Assembly: GCF_004329815.1 (NCBI RefSeq)
Contig: NZ_SJPE01000006.1
Coordinates: 62,001 to 126,000, forward strand
Length of the DNA: 64,000 nucleotides
Source: Flavobacterium silvisoli
GTDB taxonomy: Bacteria > Bacteroidota > Bacteroidia > Flavobacteriales > Flavobacteriaceae
Direction: 5' to 3'
In this document: positions 22,867 to 33,118 of the stretch, one piece after another
Position numbering within the stretch: position 1 is the first letter of the stretch
Layout: every line of letters begins with the position of its first letter
Position numbers and translations under genes: made by a program
Notes under the pieces: generated by a model
Told to the model about the DNA's origin: nothing
The model's input: only the letters and a program-made list of their open reading frames with translations
The model's database searches: none

Positions 22867-23340
22867 TTGAACTCTATAATCGGAACATACGAATGCAAAG
22901 TTGACGCCAAAGGAAGGCTTATGATTCCTTCGGCTTTGAAGAAGCAACTGGCTGGTTCTCTTCAGGATGGCTTCGTCTTGAAACGTTCCGTTTTCCAACC
23001 TTGTTTGGAGTTGTATCCAATGACCGAATGGAGTTTGATGATGCAAAAAATCAACAAACTCAATCGATTTGTAAAGAAAAATAACGACTTCATTCGTCGT
23101 TTTACGGCTGGAGTAAAAGTGGTTGAAGTAGATGATTTGGGGCGCTTGTTGATACCGAAAGATTTGGTTGCTTTTGGTAAAATTTCCAAAGATATCGTGC
23201 TTTCTTCTGCTGTCAATATCGTTGAGATTTGGGATAAAGACTTGTATGAAAAATCAATAGCCGGCGACGACATTGATTTTGCTGATTTGGCTGAAGATGT
23301 AATGGGAAATATAAATGATGATGACAATGGAATATCATAA
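22867..23340 (+). CDS. mraZ: Transcriptional regulator and division/cell wall cluster protein MraZ
   Basis: 157 residues from the TTG at 22867 (MNSIIGTYECKVDAKGRLMIPSALKKQL). The next ATG would cut into the first fold repeat. It has two AbrB-like swapped-hairpin repeats, each with a D-x-(K/L)-GRL-(M/L)-IP motif: DAKGRLMIPSALK and DDLGRLLIPKDLV. MraZ represses the dcw operon in other bacteria by binding repeats in front of its own gene, which are seen here. It overlaps rsmH by 20 bp. Confidence 0.93.
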   Translation: MNSIIGTYECKVDAKGRLMIPSALKKQLAGSLQDGFVLKRSVFQPCLELYPMTEWSLMMQKINKLNRFVKKNNDFIRRFTAGVKVVEVDDLGRLLIPKDLVAFGKISKDIVLSSAVNIVEIWDKDLYEKSIAGDDIDFADLAEDVMGNINDDDNGIS

Positions 23341-24223
23341 TCCGGTTTTGTTGAAGGAAACGGTCGATGGGTTGAATATAAAACCTGACGGGGTTTATGT
23401 GGATGTGACTTTTGGAGGAGGCGGACATTCGAAAGAGATTTTGAGAAGATTGGGTCCCAATGGGAAATTGTTTGGTTTTGATCAGGATGAGGATGCTTGG
23501 GCTAATGCCTTGCCGGATGACCGATTTACTTTGATTCAGGAAAACTTCAGATACATCAAGCGTTTTTTGAGGTTTCATGGAATAAAACAAGTGGATGGGA
23601 TTCTGGCCGATTTAGGGGTTTCCTCGCACCAATTTGATGTCCCTGAAAGAGGGTTTTCTACTCGCTTTGATGCCGATCTAGATATGCGGATGAGTAAAAA
23701 AAATGAACTGGATGCCTACAAAGTAATCAACGAATACGATGAGACGAATTTGAGAAGAGTTTTTTTGGATTACGGCGAATTGAAAGTTGCTCCTGCTTTG
23801 GCAAGAACAATTATTGAAGCAAGAGAAAAGAAGGATATCAATACAACAGATGAATTAAAATTGATTCTGGCTAAATTTTTACCGGAACAATTCAAAAATA
23901 AAATTTTGGCTCAAATCTATCAGGCCATAAGAATAGAAGTGAATCAGGAAATGGATGTTTTAAAAGAATTTTTAGAACAATCCCTTGAAATATTGAAGCC
24001 GGGAGGAAGATTAAGCGTGATTTCATACCACTCGTTAGAAGATAGATTGGTTAAGCGATTCATGAAAAATGGTTTGTTTGAAGGAGAACCCGAACGCGAT
24101 TTTTTCGGAAACTTTTCGGTTCCGTTCAAATTAGTCGGGAAGCTGATCGTTCCCGATGAGGCTGAAATCAAACTGAATAACAGAGCCCGCAGTGCTAAAT
24201 TGAGAATAGCAGAGAAAATCTAA
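23321..24223 (+). CDS. rsmH: 16S rRNA (cytosine-1402-N4)-methyltransferase RsmH
   Basis: About 300 residues. Starts at 23315, 23318, 23321 or 23327 are all in frame; 23321 (MTMEYHNPVLLKETVDGL) fits the family best. The SAM motif is DVTFGGGGHS, with LADLGVSSHQFD and ERGFSTRFDADLDMRM as RsmH signatures, and ISYHSLEDRLVK near the end. It methylates N4 of C1402 in 16S rRNA. The start lies within the 3' end of mraZ, so translation is coupled. Confidence 0.94.
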   Translation: MTMEYHNPVLLKETVDGLNIKPDGVYVDVTFGGGGHSKEILRRLGPNGKLFGFDQDEDAWANALPDDRFTLIQENFRYIKRFLRFHGIKQVDGILADLGVSSHQFDVPERGFSTRFDADLDMRMSKKNELDAYKVINEYDETNLRRVFLDYGELKVAPALARTIIEAREKKDINTTDELKLILAKFLPEQFKNKILAQIYQAIRIEVNQEMDVLKEFLEQSLEILKPGGRLSVISYHSLEDRLVKRFMKNGLFEGEPERDFFGNFSVPFKLVGKLIVPDEAEIKLNNRARSAKLRIAEKI

Positions 24224-24228
24224 GACCT

Positions 24229-24576
24229 ATGAGAAAAGGTGTTTACGGTATACTAAAAGCTCGATTTCTGGTTAATGAAGATGCTACCAAAAACTGGAGA
24301 TTCATCGTGTTCTGCATCTTTTTGGCCATACTGATGATTGCCTATGGGCATAATTATGACGAAAAAGTTTTCAGAATTGCAGAATTGACCAATGAAGTAA
24401 AAGAGTTGCGTTCCGAATTCGTAGACAAACGCTCCGAGCTAATGAAATTAAAAATGGAATCGACCGTTTCGGAAAAAATGGAAGAGCGAAAAATTTTCCC
24501 TTCTTCGGTTCCGCCGCAAAAAATAAAAGTTACAAAACCGGCTGAAAAAAGTTTCTTTCAACGACTATGGAAATAG
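24229..24576 (+). CDS. ftsL: FtsL-like cell division protein
   Basis: 115 residues, bitopic: a short basic cytoplasmic part, one membrane helix at about 24-40 (WRFIVFCIFLAILMIAYG), and a periplasmic leucine-zipper-like coiled coil (ELTNEVKELRSEFVDKRSELMKLKMES). Position between rsmH and ftsI and this topology identify it as FtsL, although sequence conservation is low. It bridges FtsQ and the FtsWI synthase in the divisome. It overlaps ftsI by 10 bp. Confidence 0.85.
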   Translation: MRKGVYGILKARFLVNEDATKNWRFIVFCIFLAILMIAYGHNYDEKVFRIAELTNEVKELRSEFVDKRSELMKLKMESTVSEKMEERKIFPSSVPPQKIKVTKPAEKSFFQRLWK

Positions 24577-26576
24577 AAGATAAACATATCTCTTACCGCA
24601 TATACCTGGTTGCTTTCGGCATCTTTCTGATGGCTATAGCGATTACGTTCAAACTCACCAAAATTCAGTGGGTTGAAGGTGACCGTTACAGAGAATTAGC
24701 CAAAGAAAGAACAGTGAAAAACTTTGTGATTCCGGCTAATAAAGGGAATATCTATTCCGCTGACGGCAGTTTGCTGGCCACGTCTATTCCGAATTACAAT
24801 ATTCGGTTTGACGCTGTGGCACCTAAAGAGGAGTCATTTGAAAAGAATGTAAAAGCATTATCCGATTCACTTTCGTTAATGTTTGGAAAACCAAGCAGCT
24901 ATTACCACACTCAGTTGCGCATGGCGCGTTCCAATAAAAACAGGTATTTACTGGTTGCCCGAGATTTGAGTTATACCGAATACATGAAGGTGAAGAGTTT
25001 TCCGCTCTTTAATTTGGGGGCTAACAAAGGAGGCATGATAACCGAGCAAGAAACCGTTCGTGAGCATCCTATTGGAAAAATTGCCGAGCGAACTATCGGT
25101 TACGAAAGAATTACTCCCGAAGGAAAGCCGGATGGCAAGGGGATTGAGTGGTCTTTCAGAAAATATTTAAACGGAAAAGACGGTAAAGTTTTAAAGCAAA
25201 AAATTGCCAAAGGGCAATGGAAACCCATTCGCGATATAAACGAGATTGATCCGCAGGACGGCTATGACGTCATTTCGACTATTGATGTTTACATTCAGGA
25301 TATTGCTCATCATGCTTTGCTTAAACAATTGAAAGATTACAAAGCTGAGCACGGTTGTGTGGTGGTAATGGAAACTAAAACCGGAAAAATCAAAGCCATT
25401 TCCAACTTAGGAAAATTAAAAGAAAGCGATTCAACCTATTTTGAAACAACCAATTATGCTATAGCCGAAGCTCACGAACCGGGTTCTACTTTCAAATTGG
25501 TTGACATGATTGCTTTGCTGGATGACGGAAAAGTTGATACCAGTCATGTGTTTGACAGCCGTGGCGGTGAAATTGACTACCGAGGTAAAAAAGTACGCGA
25601 TTCACACAAAGGGGGATATGGTAAGATTTCTTTGGCTCGAGGCTTTGAAGTGTCTTCTAACACAGTTTTAGTGCAAGCGGTGTATGACAATTATAAAAAT
25701 AATCCAAAAGAATTTGTTGATCGAATTGACAGAATGGGATTGAATCAGCCATTAGGCTTACCGTTTCAAGGAGAGGGGAAGCCCTATATTCCGCAACCGG
25801 GTGATAAACATTGGAGTGCTATTTCATTGCCCTGGATGGCTTTTGGATACGGAGTTTCTATAACACCCTTGCAAACACTCACTCTGTATAATGCCATTGC
25901 CAACAATGGAGAAATGGTAAAACCGCAATTTGTTTCTGAAATTAAAGAATGGAACAAGACCATCAAAAAATACGACAAACAAATTATCAATCCGAAAATT
26001 TGTTCGAATGAAACGGTCAAAAAGCTGAAAGAAGTTCTTCAAAATGTGGTTAAAAGAGGAACCGGATCGAAATTGTATTCTAAAGATTTCTCAATGGCCG
26101 GAAAAACGGGAACGGCTCAGGCCAATTATGGTAAAAACGGAGGTTCCGAGAAACATTATATTTCCTCTTTTGTTGGTTTTTTTCCGGTAGAAAATCCAAA
26201 ATATTCCTGTATAGTAGTGGTTCATAAACCCAATACATCAGGCAATAATTACTACGGTGCTGATGTAGCCGGTCCGGTTTTTAAACGCATAGCACAAAAG
26301 ATTTTTACCGATGCTCCCTCAACCAACGAGATTAAAAATCTAAACCGAAAAATAAACAAACAAGAGAAGGCGTATGAAGAATATGCCATCAAACTGCAAC
26401 AAGAGACCAAAGCTGTTCCCAATGTGAAAGGCATGAGTGGTATGGATGCTGTAGCCCTTTTGGAAAACTTGAAAATGAAAGTAAAAGTTATCGGTGTCGG
26501 AAAAGTGAAAAAGCAATCCGTGCAACCCGGAGAAGCTATTGATAAAAACAAAATCATCATACTCGAATTATCGTGA
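24567..26576 (+). CDS. ftsI: Septal peptidoglycan transpeptidase FtsI (PBP3) with a C-terminal PASTA domain
   Basis: A 669-residue class B penicillin-binding protein. One membrane anchor lies near residues 10-30 and a dimerisation domain follows. The transpeptidase domain has S307-T-F-K310, a SSNT motif, and K513-T-G. A single PASTA repeat occupies about 615-669 (VPNVKGMSGMDAVALLENLKMKVKVIG). PASTA is usual in this lineage but absent from E. coli FtsI. It forms septal D,D-crosslinks with FtsW. Confidence 0.94.
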   Translation: MEIEDKHISYRIYLVAFGIFLMAIAITFKLTKIQWVEGDRYRELAKERTVKNFVIPANKGNIYSADGSLLATSIPNYNIRFDAVAPKEESFEKNVKALSDSLSLMFGKPSSYYHTQLRMARSNKNRYLLVARDLSYTEYMKVKSFPLFNLGANKGGMITEQETVREHPIGKIAERTIGYERITPEGKPDGKGIEWSFRKYLNGKDGKVLKQKIAKGQWKPIRDINEIDPQDGYDVISTIDVYIQDIAHHALLKQLKDYKAEHGCVVVMETKTGKIKAISNLGKLKESDSTYFETTNYAIAEAHEPGSTFKLVDMIALLDDGKVDTSHVFDSRGGEIDYRGKKVRDSHKGGYGKISLARGFEVSSNTVLVQAVYDNYKNNPKEFVDRIDRMGLNQPLGLPFQGEGKPYIPQPGDKHWSAISLPWMAFGYGVSITPLQTLTLYNAIANNGEMVKPQFVSEIKEWNKTIKKYDKQIINPKICSNETVKKLKEVLQNVVKRGTGSKLYSKDFSMAGKTGTAQANYGKNGGSEKHYISSFVGFFPVENPKYSCIVVVHKPNTSGNNYYGADVAGPVFKRIAQKIFTDAPSTNEIKNLNRKINKQEKAYEEYAIKLQQETKAVPNVKGMSGMDAVALLENLKMKVKVIGVGKVKKQSVQPGEAIDKNKIIILELS

Positions 26577-28036
26577 TTATTTTAAAAGACATATTATACA
26601 AAGTTGGTATCGAAGTCGTTAAGGGTTCGACAGATATGGTCATCAATAAAATTGAATTTGACTCTCGAAAAATTCAGGAAAATGATGTGTTTGTAGCCAT
26701 ACGGGGAACGGTTTCAGATGGGCATGACTTTATTGAAAAAGCCATAAACCTGGGGGCAATCGCGATTGTTTGTGATACTTTGCCCGAAATTATTGTGACC
26801 GGTGTTACCTATATTCAGGTGAAAGATACCAATTCGGCTTTGGCTTTTATGGCTGCCAATTTTTACGGTAATCCGTCGCATAATCTGAAATTGGTAGGGG
26901 TTACCGGTACAAACGGAAAGACAACTATTGCGTCACTCCTGTACCAATTATTCAAAAAAGCAGGATATAAAGTGGGCTTGCTGTCTACGGTTAAAATTAT
27001 GGTAGATGATACCGAGTACAAAGCCACACACACCACGCCGGATTCGTTGACCATCAATTATTATTTAGCCGAAATGAGCGAAGTGGGGGTTGAGTATTGC
27101 TTCATGGAAGTGAGCTCACACGGAATTCACCAAAAACGCACCGAAGGGCTACTTTTTGCAGGAGGTGTTTTTACCAATTTGTCTCATGATCATTTGGATT
27201 ATCACCCAACTTTCGCTGAATACCGCGATGTCAAAAAATCGTTCTTTGATCACTTGCCTAAAACGGCTTTTGCTTTAACCAATATTGATGACAAAAATGG
27301 GCTGATTATGTTGCAAAATACGTTTGCCCGCAAGTTGACGTATGCCTTGAAATCCTATGCTGATTATAAAGCCCAGATTTTGGAAAACCAATTGTCAGGA
27401 CTGTTGCTTAAAATTAATGACAATGAAGTTTGGGTACGATTGATAGGAACGTTCAATGCCTATAATTTGTTAGCTATCTACGGAACAGCAGTGGAATTGG
27501 GATTGGACAAATTGGAAGTTTTGCGTTTGTTATCTGAATTAGAGAGCGTTTCCGGACGTTTTCAATTCATAGTTTCTGATCACAAAATCACTGCCATTGT
27601 TGATTATGCTCACACACCGGATGCTCTGGAAAATGTTTTGAAAACCATCAACGACATCCGATCCAATAACGAACAACTCATAACGGTAGTCGGTTGTGGT
27701 GGTGACCGCGATAAAACCAAAAGACCGGTAATGGCGCATATTGCCACTTCTATGAGTAATAAAGTAATCATCACTTCGGATAATCCGAGAACAGAGGACC
27801 CGATTGACATTATTGCCGATATGGAAAAAGGAGTTGAAGCACAAAATCAAAGAAAAACATTGTCTATTGTCGACAGAAAACAAGCTATTAAAACAGCTTG
27901 CCAACTGGCCGGACCCAATGATATTATACTGATTGCCGGTAAAGGTCACGAAACGTATCAGGAAATCAACGGAGTGCGTTACGATTTTGATGATATGAAA
28001 ATCGTAAAAGAATTTTTAGAACAACTAAATAAATAA
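26573..28036 (+). CDS. murE: UDP-MurNAc-L-Ala-D-Glu:meso-diaminopimelate ligase MurE
   Basis: 487 residues from GTG at 26573, which overlaps the ftsI stop by 4 bp (GTGA). The ATP loop is GTNGKTT and TSDNPRTEDP carries the DNPR motif. DNPR marks the enzymes that add meso-diaminopimelate rather than lysine, so the murein is predicted DAP-type. VDYAHTPDALENVL is a Mur ligase C-terminal signature. Confidence 0.94.
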   Translation: MIILKDILYKVGIEVVKGSTDMVINKIEFDSRKIQENDVFVAIRGTVSDGHDFIEKAINLGAIAIVCDTLPEIIVTGVTYIQVKDTNSALAFMAANFYGNPSHNLKLVGVTGTNGKTTIASLLYQLFKKAGYKVGLLSTVKIMVDDTEYKATHTTPDSLTINYYLAEMSEVGVEYCFMEVSSHGIHQKRTEGLLFAGGVFTNLSHDHLDYHPTFAEYRDVKKSFFDHLPKTAFALTNIDDKNGLIMLQNTFARKLTYALKSYADYKAQILENQLSGLLLKINDNEVWVRLIGTFNAYNLLAIYGTAVELGLDKLEVLRLLSELESVSGRFQFIVSDHKITAIVDYAHTPDALENVLKTINDIRSNNEQLITVVGCGGDRDKTKRPVMAHIATSMSNKVIITSDNPRTEDPIDIIADMEKGVEAQNQRKTLSIVDRKQAIKTACQLAGPNDIILIAGKGHETYQEINGVRYDFDDMKIVKEFLEQLNK

Positions 28037-28042
28037 ACTTAT

Positions 28043-29269
28043 ATGCTCTATTATTTATTTGAATACCTCGACAAAACTATGGATGTTCCGGGAACGGGAG
28101 TCTTTCAGTATATTACTTTTCGTTCGGCTTTGGCGTTAATCCTTTCGCTGATGATTTCTACCATTTACGGAAAAAAAATCATCAACTTCCTGAGAAACCA
28201 ACAAGTGGGCGAAACTGTAAGAGAATTGGGATTAGAAGGTCAAACCCAAAAAGCGGGAACGCCAACCATGGGGGGATTGATTATTATAACGGCTACTTTG
28301 ATTCCGGTTTTGTTATTGACTAAGTTGAATAACATTTACATCATCCTGCTGATAGTTACCACGCTTTGGATGGGGACTATCGGTTTTATTGACGATTACA
28401 TCAAAATTTTCAAGAAAGACAAACAAGGATTGAAAGGAATTTTCAAAGTTATAGGACAGGTGGGTCTGGGGCTTATCGTAGGTTCCGTTTTGTATTTCCA
28501 TCCCGGTGTTACAGTAAGAGAAAAGGCGAATACTCCGATTACCTTCAATCAGTCACAGGATGTGGTGTATCAGGCGCCGACAGAAAGCAAGTCGACCGCT
28601 ACGACAATTCCTTTCATGAAAAACAATGAATTGGATTATGCCAAAATCATAGAGTGGACCGGTGATGGCTATGAAAACTGGGCGTGGTTGGTATTTATTC
28701 CGATAGTTATTTTTATCATCACTGCGGTTTCTAACGGAGCCAATCTGACGGATGGAATTGATGGTTTAGCCGCAGGAACTTCTGCTATTTCGGTTCTGGC
28801 ACTCGGAATTTTCACATTCGTTTCGGGGAACCTTATGTTGTCGAGCTATCTCAACATTATGTACATCCCTAATTCGGGAGAAATGACCGTTTTCATTTCG
28901 GCTTTCGTGGGCGCTTTGGTCGGATTTCTTTGGTACAATTCATACCCGGCTTCGGTTTTTATGGGAGATACAGGAAGTTTAACCATTGGAGGAATCATTG
29001 CCGTATTGGCTATTTCTGTCAGAAAAGAAATGTTGCTGCCGGTTTTATGTGCCATTTTCTTTGCCGAAAATCTGTCTGTGATTCTTCAGGTATCTTATTT
29101 TAAGTACACCAAAAAACGTTTTGGCGAAGGAAAACGCATTTTTCTGATGTCGCCATTGCACCATCATTACCAGAAGAAAGGCTATCACGAAAGTAAAATT
29201 GTAACCCGCTTTTGGATTGTGGCCATATTGTTGGCTATCGTTTCCATAGTGACTTTGAAATTAAGATAA
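28043..29269 (+). CDS. mraY: Phospho-N-acetylmuramoyl-pentapeptide transferase MraY
   Basis: 408 residues with about ten membrane helices. MraY moves phospho-MurNAc-pentapeptide to undecaprenyl phosphate, giving lipid I. Signatures are [32 protein letters not shown] and [16 protein letters not shown]. An insertion of about 50 residues (roughly 155-215, [16 protein letters not shown]..) makes it longer than the E. coli enzyme (360), as usual in Bacteroidota. The stop overlaps the murD ATG (TAATG). Confidence 0.95.
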   Translation: MLYYLFEYLDKTMDVPGTGVFQYITFRSALALILSLMISTIYGKKIINFLRNQQVGETVRELGLEGQTQKAGTPTMGGLIIITATLIPVLLLTKLNNIYIILLIVTTLWMGTIGFIDDYIKIFKKDKQGLKGIFKVIGQVGLGLIVGSVLYFHPGVTVREKANTPITFNQSQDVVYQAPTESKSTATTIPFMKNNELDYAKIIEWTGDGYENWAWLVFIPIVIFIITAVSNGANLTDGIDGLAAGTSAISVLALGIFTFVSGNLMLSSYLNIMYIPNSGEMTVFISAFVGALVGFLWYNSYPASVFMGDTGSLTIGGIIAVLAISVRKEMLLPVLCAIFFAENLSVILQVSYFKYTKKRFGEGKRIFLMSPLHHHYQKKGYHESKIVTRFWIVAILLAIVSIVTLKLR

Positions 29270-30603
29270 TGAAAAGATTAGTAGTACTGGGCGGAGGAGA
29301 AAGTGGTGTAGGTACAGCCATTTTAGGAAAAAAAGAAGGATTCGATGTATTCGTTTCCGACTTTGGAAAAATAAAAGAAAAGTACAAAGACGTTCTTAAT
29401 AAATACGAAATCCGATGGGAAGAAGAGCAGCATACTGAGCCTTTGATTCTCAATGCTACTGTGGTGATGAAAAGCCCGGGAATTCCGGAGAAATCGCCGA
29501 TAGTCAAAAAGCTGTTCGAAAAGGGAATTCCGGTGATTTCTGAAATCGAATTTGCCTCTGAATTTACTAAGGCAAAAACAATCGGAATCACGGGAAGTAA
29601 CGGAAAAACCACCACTACCATGTTGACCTACCATCTGTTGAAAGAAGGAGGATTGAATGTAGGATTAGGAGGTAACATCGGTAAAAGTTTTGCCTGGCAG
29701 GTGGCCGAAGAAAACTATGAGTACTATGTGTTGGAATTGAGCAGTTTTCAGTTAGACGGAATCATCAAGTACAAACCTGAAATTGCCATCATCACTAACA
29801 TCAGTCCCGATCATTTAGACCGGTACGAATACAAATATGAAAATTATATAGAGTCAAAATTCAGAATAACCAAAAACCAAACCGAAGAGGATTACCTCAT
29901 TTACGATGCTGATGATGAAGCCATTTCGGGCTGGTTACGACAAAACAAAACAAATGCTAAACTAATTCCTTTTTCACTAACCCAAACCTTTGAAAACGGA
30001 GCTTTTATAAAAAACGAAACTATGGACATCATCATCAACAACGAGGAATTTGAAATGAAAACTGCAGAGGTTTCATTGGAAGGAAAACACAATCTGAAAA
30101 ACGCTATGGCTGCTACTTCAGTGGCACAATTAATGAAAATCAGAAAGGAAACCATTCGTGAGAGTTTGTCTAATTTTCAAGGAGTTGAACATCGTTTGGA
30201 AAAAGTACTCAAAATTCAGAATGTGCAATACATCAACGACAGTAAAGCAACCAATGTAAATGCCACTTTCTTTGCTTTAGACAGTATGACAGCGCCAACG
30301 GTTTGGATTGTCGGAGGGGTTGACAAAGGAAATGATTATGCCGAGTTAATGCCTTTGGTTCGCGAAAAAGTAAAGGCTATTATTTGTCTAGGAATTGACA
30401 ATAAAAAAATCGTTGATGCATTCGGTAATGTGGTTGATATGATGGTGGAAGTTGATAACATGCGTGATGCTGTCAATACGGCCAGTCACATAGCCGAAAA
30501 AGGAGATGTTGTTTTGTTATCACCGGCTTGTGCGAGTTTTGATTTATTTCAAAACTACGAAGACAGAGGAAAACAGTTTAAAGCTGCGGTACAAAATTTA
30601 TAA
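29269..30603 (+). CDS. murD: UDP-N-acetylmuramoyl-L-alanine:D-glutamate ligase MurD
   Basis: 444 residues from the ATG at 29269 ([20 protein letters not shown]); a start at 29212 would lie inside mraY. It has an N-terminal Rossmann-like loop GGGESG, ATP loop GSNGKTTTT, NISPDHLDRY, and the C-terminal NDSKATNVNAT and LLSPACASFDLF motifs of MurD. It adds D-glutamate to UDP-MurNAc-L-Ala. Coupled to mraY by a 1-bp overlap. Confidence 0.95.
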   Translation: MKRLVVLGGGESGVGTAILGKKEGFDVFVSDFGKIKEKYKDVLNKYEIRWEEEQHTEPLILNATVVMKSPGIPEKSPIVKKLFEKGIPVISEIEFASEFTKAKTIGITGSNGKTTTTMLTYHLLKEGGLNVGLGGNIGKSFAWQVAEENYEYYVLELSSFQLDGIIKYKPEIAIITNISPDHLDRYEYKYENYIESKFRITKNQTEEDYLIYDADDEAISGWLRQNKTNAKLIPFSLTQTFENGAFIKNETMDIIINNEEFEMKTAEVSLEGKHNLKNAMAATSVAQLMKIRKETIRESLSNFQGVEHRLEKVLKIQNVQYINDSKATNVNATFFALDSMTAPTVWIVGGVDKGNDYAELMPLVREKVKAIICLGIDNKKIVDAFGNVVDMMVEVDNMRDAVNTASHIAEKGDVVLLSPACASFDLFQNYEDRGKQFKAAVQNL

Positions 30604-30665
30604 GCGCTGTCAGTAAGAAGTAAACAATACTAAAAGCTAATTGCTGATAGCTAAAACAAAAAGAG

Positions 30666-31976
30666 ATGAAAGAACTTATTCACAGTTTAAAAGGAGATAA
30701 AGTCATTTGGGCCTTCGTAGCTCTTTTGGCGTTGTTTTCGTTTATGCCTGTGTTTAGTGCCAGTAGTAATTTGGCTTACATGCGCCATGGTTCCGGAAAT
30801 GCATTGACTTACTTGTTGAAACACGGAGCGCAGGTATTTGTTGGGTTCTTTATTTTATACAAAGTTCATAAAATTCCATATCATTATTTCAGAGCCATAT
30901 CGCGATTCCTGTTGCCTGTGGTTTGGCTGTTGTTGATTTATACATTGCTCAAAGGAACGGTGATAGAAGGAGCCAACGCCAGTAGATGGATACAGATTCC
31001 GTTTATCGGTATAACATTCCAAACGTCAACTTTGGCCTCTATAGTACTGTATGTTTTTGTGGCCAGATATTTGTCTAAAACCCGTGAAACTCCCATCACA
31101 TTCCAATCGTCTTTGTGGGAATTGTGGACACCGGTTTTTATCACGCTAATGTTAATTCTTCCGGCCAACTTATCAACGGCTGCTTTGATCTTTTCAATGG
31201 TAATGATGTTGGCATTTATTGGCAAATATCCGTTGAAATACATCGGAATTATCATTGGAGCGGGAATTGTAGGACTCACATTTTTCATCTTAGTCGCCAA
31301 AGCCTTTCCGGATGCTTTTCCAAACCGTGTAGATACTTGGATTAACCGTATTGATAATTTTACCAGCGACAAACCTGATGAAGATGATTATCAAATTGAA
31401 AAGGCCAAAATTGCTATTGCCTCGGGCGGAATTTATGGTTTAGGTCCGGGTAAAAGTGTACAGAAGAACTTTTTGCCTCAATCGTCTTCCGATTTTATCT
31501 ACGCCATTATCGTTGAAGAATACGGACTCTTCGGAGGATTATTAGTCTTGGGATTATATATGTTGTTGTTATTCCGATTTGTCGTGGCAGCGCACAAAGC
31601 CAATTCGACTTTTGGAAAACTGGTCGTGATAGGTTTGGGCTTTCCCATTATTTTTCAGGCCATGACCAATATGGCGGTTGCGGTTGAATTATTACCGGTA
31701 ACCGGACAAACCTTGCCCTTAATAAGTTCCGGTGGAAGTTCTATTTGGATGACATGTATTGCTTTGGGAATTATTTTGAGTGTTACCAAAAAAGAAGAAG
31801 AAATTGCCGAAGAACTGGCCGAAAAACAAAAACGAGAGGATGCGTTGCAGCGCATGATAGATAAACAATTGCAAGAAGAGGAGGCGGCTGAACAATCTGC
31901 CTTACAAGTTGAGATGGAGAATTATTCCATAGAAGATAAGGCAAATCCTTTGGAACCAATTTTAAAGAAAAGCTAG
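30666..31976 (+). CDS. ftsW: Lipid II polymerase FtsW (SEDS family)
   Basis: 436 residues, about ten membrane helices. The SEDS pattern is visible: NASRWIQIPFIGITFQTS, GGIYGLGPGKSVQKNFLPQSSSDFIYAIIVEEYGLFGG and PLISSGGSS. It polymerises septal glycan with FtsI. A charged C-terminal tail (about 375-436, rich in Glu and Gln) extends beyond the membrane domain. A 62-bp AT-rich gap with a short AGCTA/TAGCT palindrome precedes it. Confidence 0.95.
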   Translation: MKELIHSLKGDKVIWAFVALLALFSFMPVFSASSNLAYMRHGSGNALTYLLKHGAQVFVGFFILYKVHKIPYHYFRAISRFLLPVVWLLLIYTLLKGTVIEGANASRWIQIPFIGITFQTSTLASIVLYVFVARYLSKTRETPITFQSSLWELWTPVFITLMLILPANLSTAALIFSMVMMLAFIGKYPLKYIGIIIGAGIVGLTFFILVAKAFPDAFPNRVDTWINRIDNFTSDKPDEDDYQIEKAKIAIASGGIYGLGPGKSVQKNFLPQSSSDFIYAIIVEEYGLFGGLLVLGLYMLLLFRFVVAAHKANSTFGKLVVIGLGFPIIFQAMTNMAVAVELLPVTGQTLPLISSGGSSIWMTCIALGIILSVTKKEEEIAEELAEKQKREDALQRMIDKQLQEEEAAEQSALQVEMENYSIEDKANPLEPILKKS

Positions 31977-32002
31977 CGTATTTGCGGAAATTAAAATCAT
32001 AA

Positions 32003-33094
32003 ATGAAGAAGTTAAAATTCATATTAAGCGGTGGAGGTACAGGTGGACATATTTATCCTGCTGTGGCTATCGCCAATGAATTAAAGTTGCGTTTTCCCGA
32101 TGCTGAGTTTCTTTTTGTAGGAGCCAAAGACAAAATGGAAATGCAAAAAGTGCCGCAAGCCGGTTACCCGATCAAAGGATTGTGGATTGCAGGTTTACAG
32201 CGAAAATTGACATTACAGAACATGATGTTCCCATTAAAACTGATCAGCAGTTTGTGGAATTCGCGTCAAATCATAAAAAATTTTAAGCCCGATGTGGTAA
32301 TCGGTACCGGTGGTTTCGCCAGCGGACCATTGTTACAAATGGCAAACAGTTTAAACATACCAACGGTGATTCAGGAACAAAATTCGTATCCCGGAATTAC
32401 CAATAAATTGTTGAGTAAAAAAGCCAACGCCATTTGTGTGGCTTATGAAAATTTGGAACGTTTCTTTCCAAAAGATAAAATTGTTTTTACCGGTAATCCT
32501 GTGCGTCAGGATTTGTTGGATGTGGAAGCGAAAAGAAACGAAGGAATCAACTATTTCAAATTAGATTCGAATAAAAAAACACTGTTAATCTTGGGCGGAA
32601 GTTTGGGTGCCAGAAGAATAAATCAGTTACTAGCCAAAGAACTCGATTTTATTTTAAACAGTGGTGTGCAGGTTTATTGGCAGTGCGGCAAATTGTATTT
32701 CGAAGAATATAAACACTTCAACGAAAAGGCAAATGTACAAGTTGTTGCTTTTATCGACCGAATGGATTTGATTTATGCTGCTGCCGATTTTGTGATTTCG
32801 CGTGCCGGAGCTTCTTCGGTTTCTGAGTTGTGTTTGGTAGGGAAACCGGTGATTTTTATTCCGTCACCCAATGTTGCTGAAGACCATCAAACCAAAAACG
32901 CAAAAGCAATTGCAGACAAAGGAGGAGCCATACTGTTGCGGGAAAATGAGCTGGACGAAAAGTTTGAAACTACTTTTTCCGATTTGATTGCTGATGAAGT
33001 TCTCCAAAAGGAATTGGGTAAAAACTGTAAAGCTTTGGGTAAACCAAATGCTACAAAAGATATAGTAGAAGAAATTATAAAATTAATTAAATAA
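32003..33094 (+). CDS. murG: UDP-GlcNAc:undecaprenyl-PP-MurNAc-pentapeptide GlcNAc transferase MurG
   Basis: 363 residues. It has the glycine-rich loop [16 protein letters not shown], a second loop [10 protein letters not shown], and the UDP-GlcNAc site [24 protein letters not shown]. It converts lipid I to lipid II on the inner face of the membrane. It lies 26 bp after ftsW and 24 bp before murC. Confidence 0.95.
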   Translation: MKKLKFILSGGGTGGHIYPAVAIANELKLRFPDAEFLFVGAKDKMEMQKVPQAGYPIKGLWIAGLQRKLTLQNMMFPLKLISSLWNSRQIIKNFKPDVVIGTGGFASGPLLQMANSLNIPTVIQEQNSYPGITNKLLSKKANAICVAYENLERFFPKDKIVFTGNPVRQDLLDVEAKRNEGINYFKLDSNKKTLLILGGSLGARRINQLLAKELDFILNSGVQVYWQCGKLYFEEYKHFNEKANVQVVAFIDRMDLIYAAADFVISRAGASSVSELCLVGKPVIFIPSPNVAEDHQTKNAKAIADKGGAILLRENELDEKFETTFSDLIADEVLQKELGKNCKALGKPNATKDIVEEIIKLIK

Positions 33095-33118
33095 ATCAGG
33101 TAACACAGTTGCTATAAA

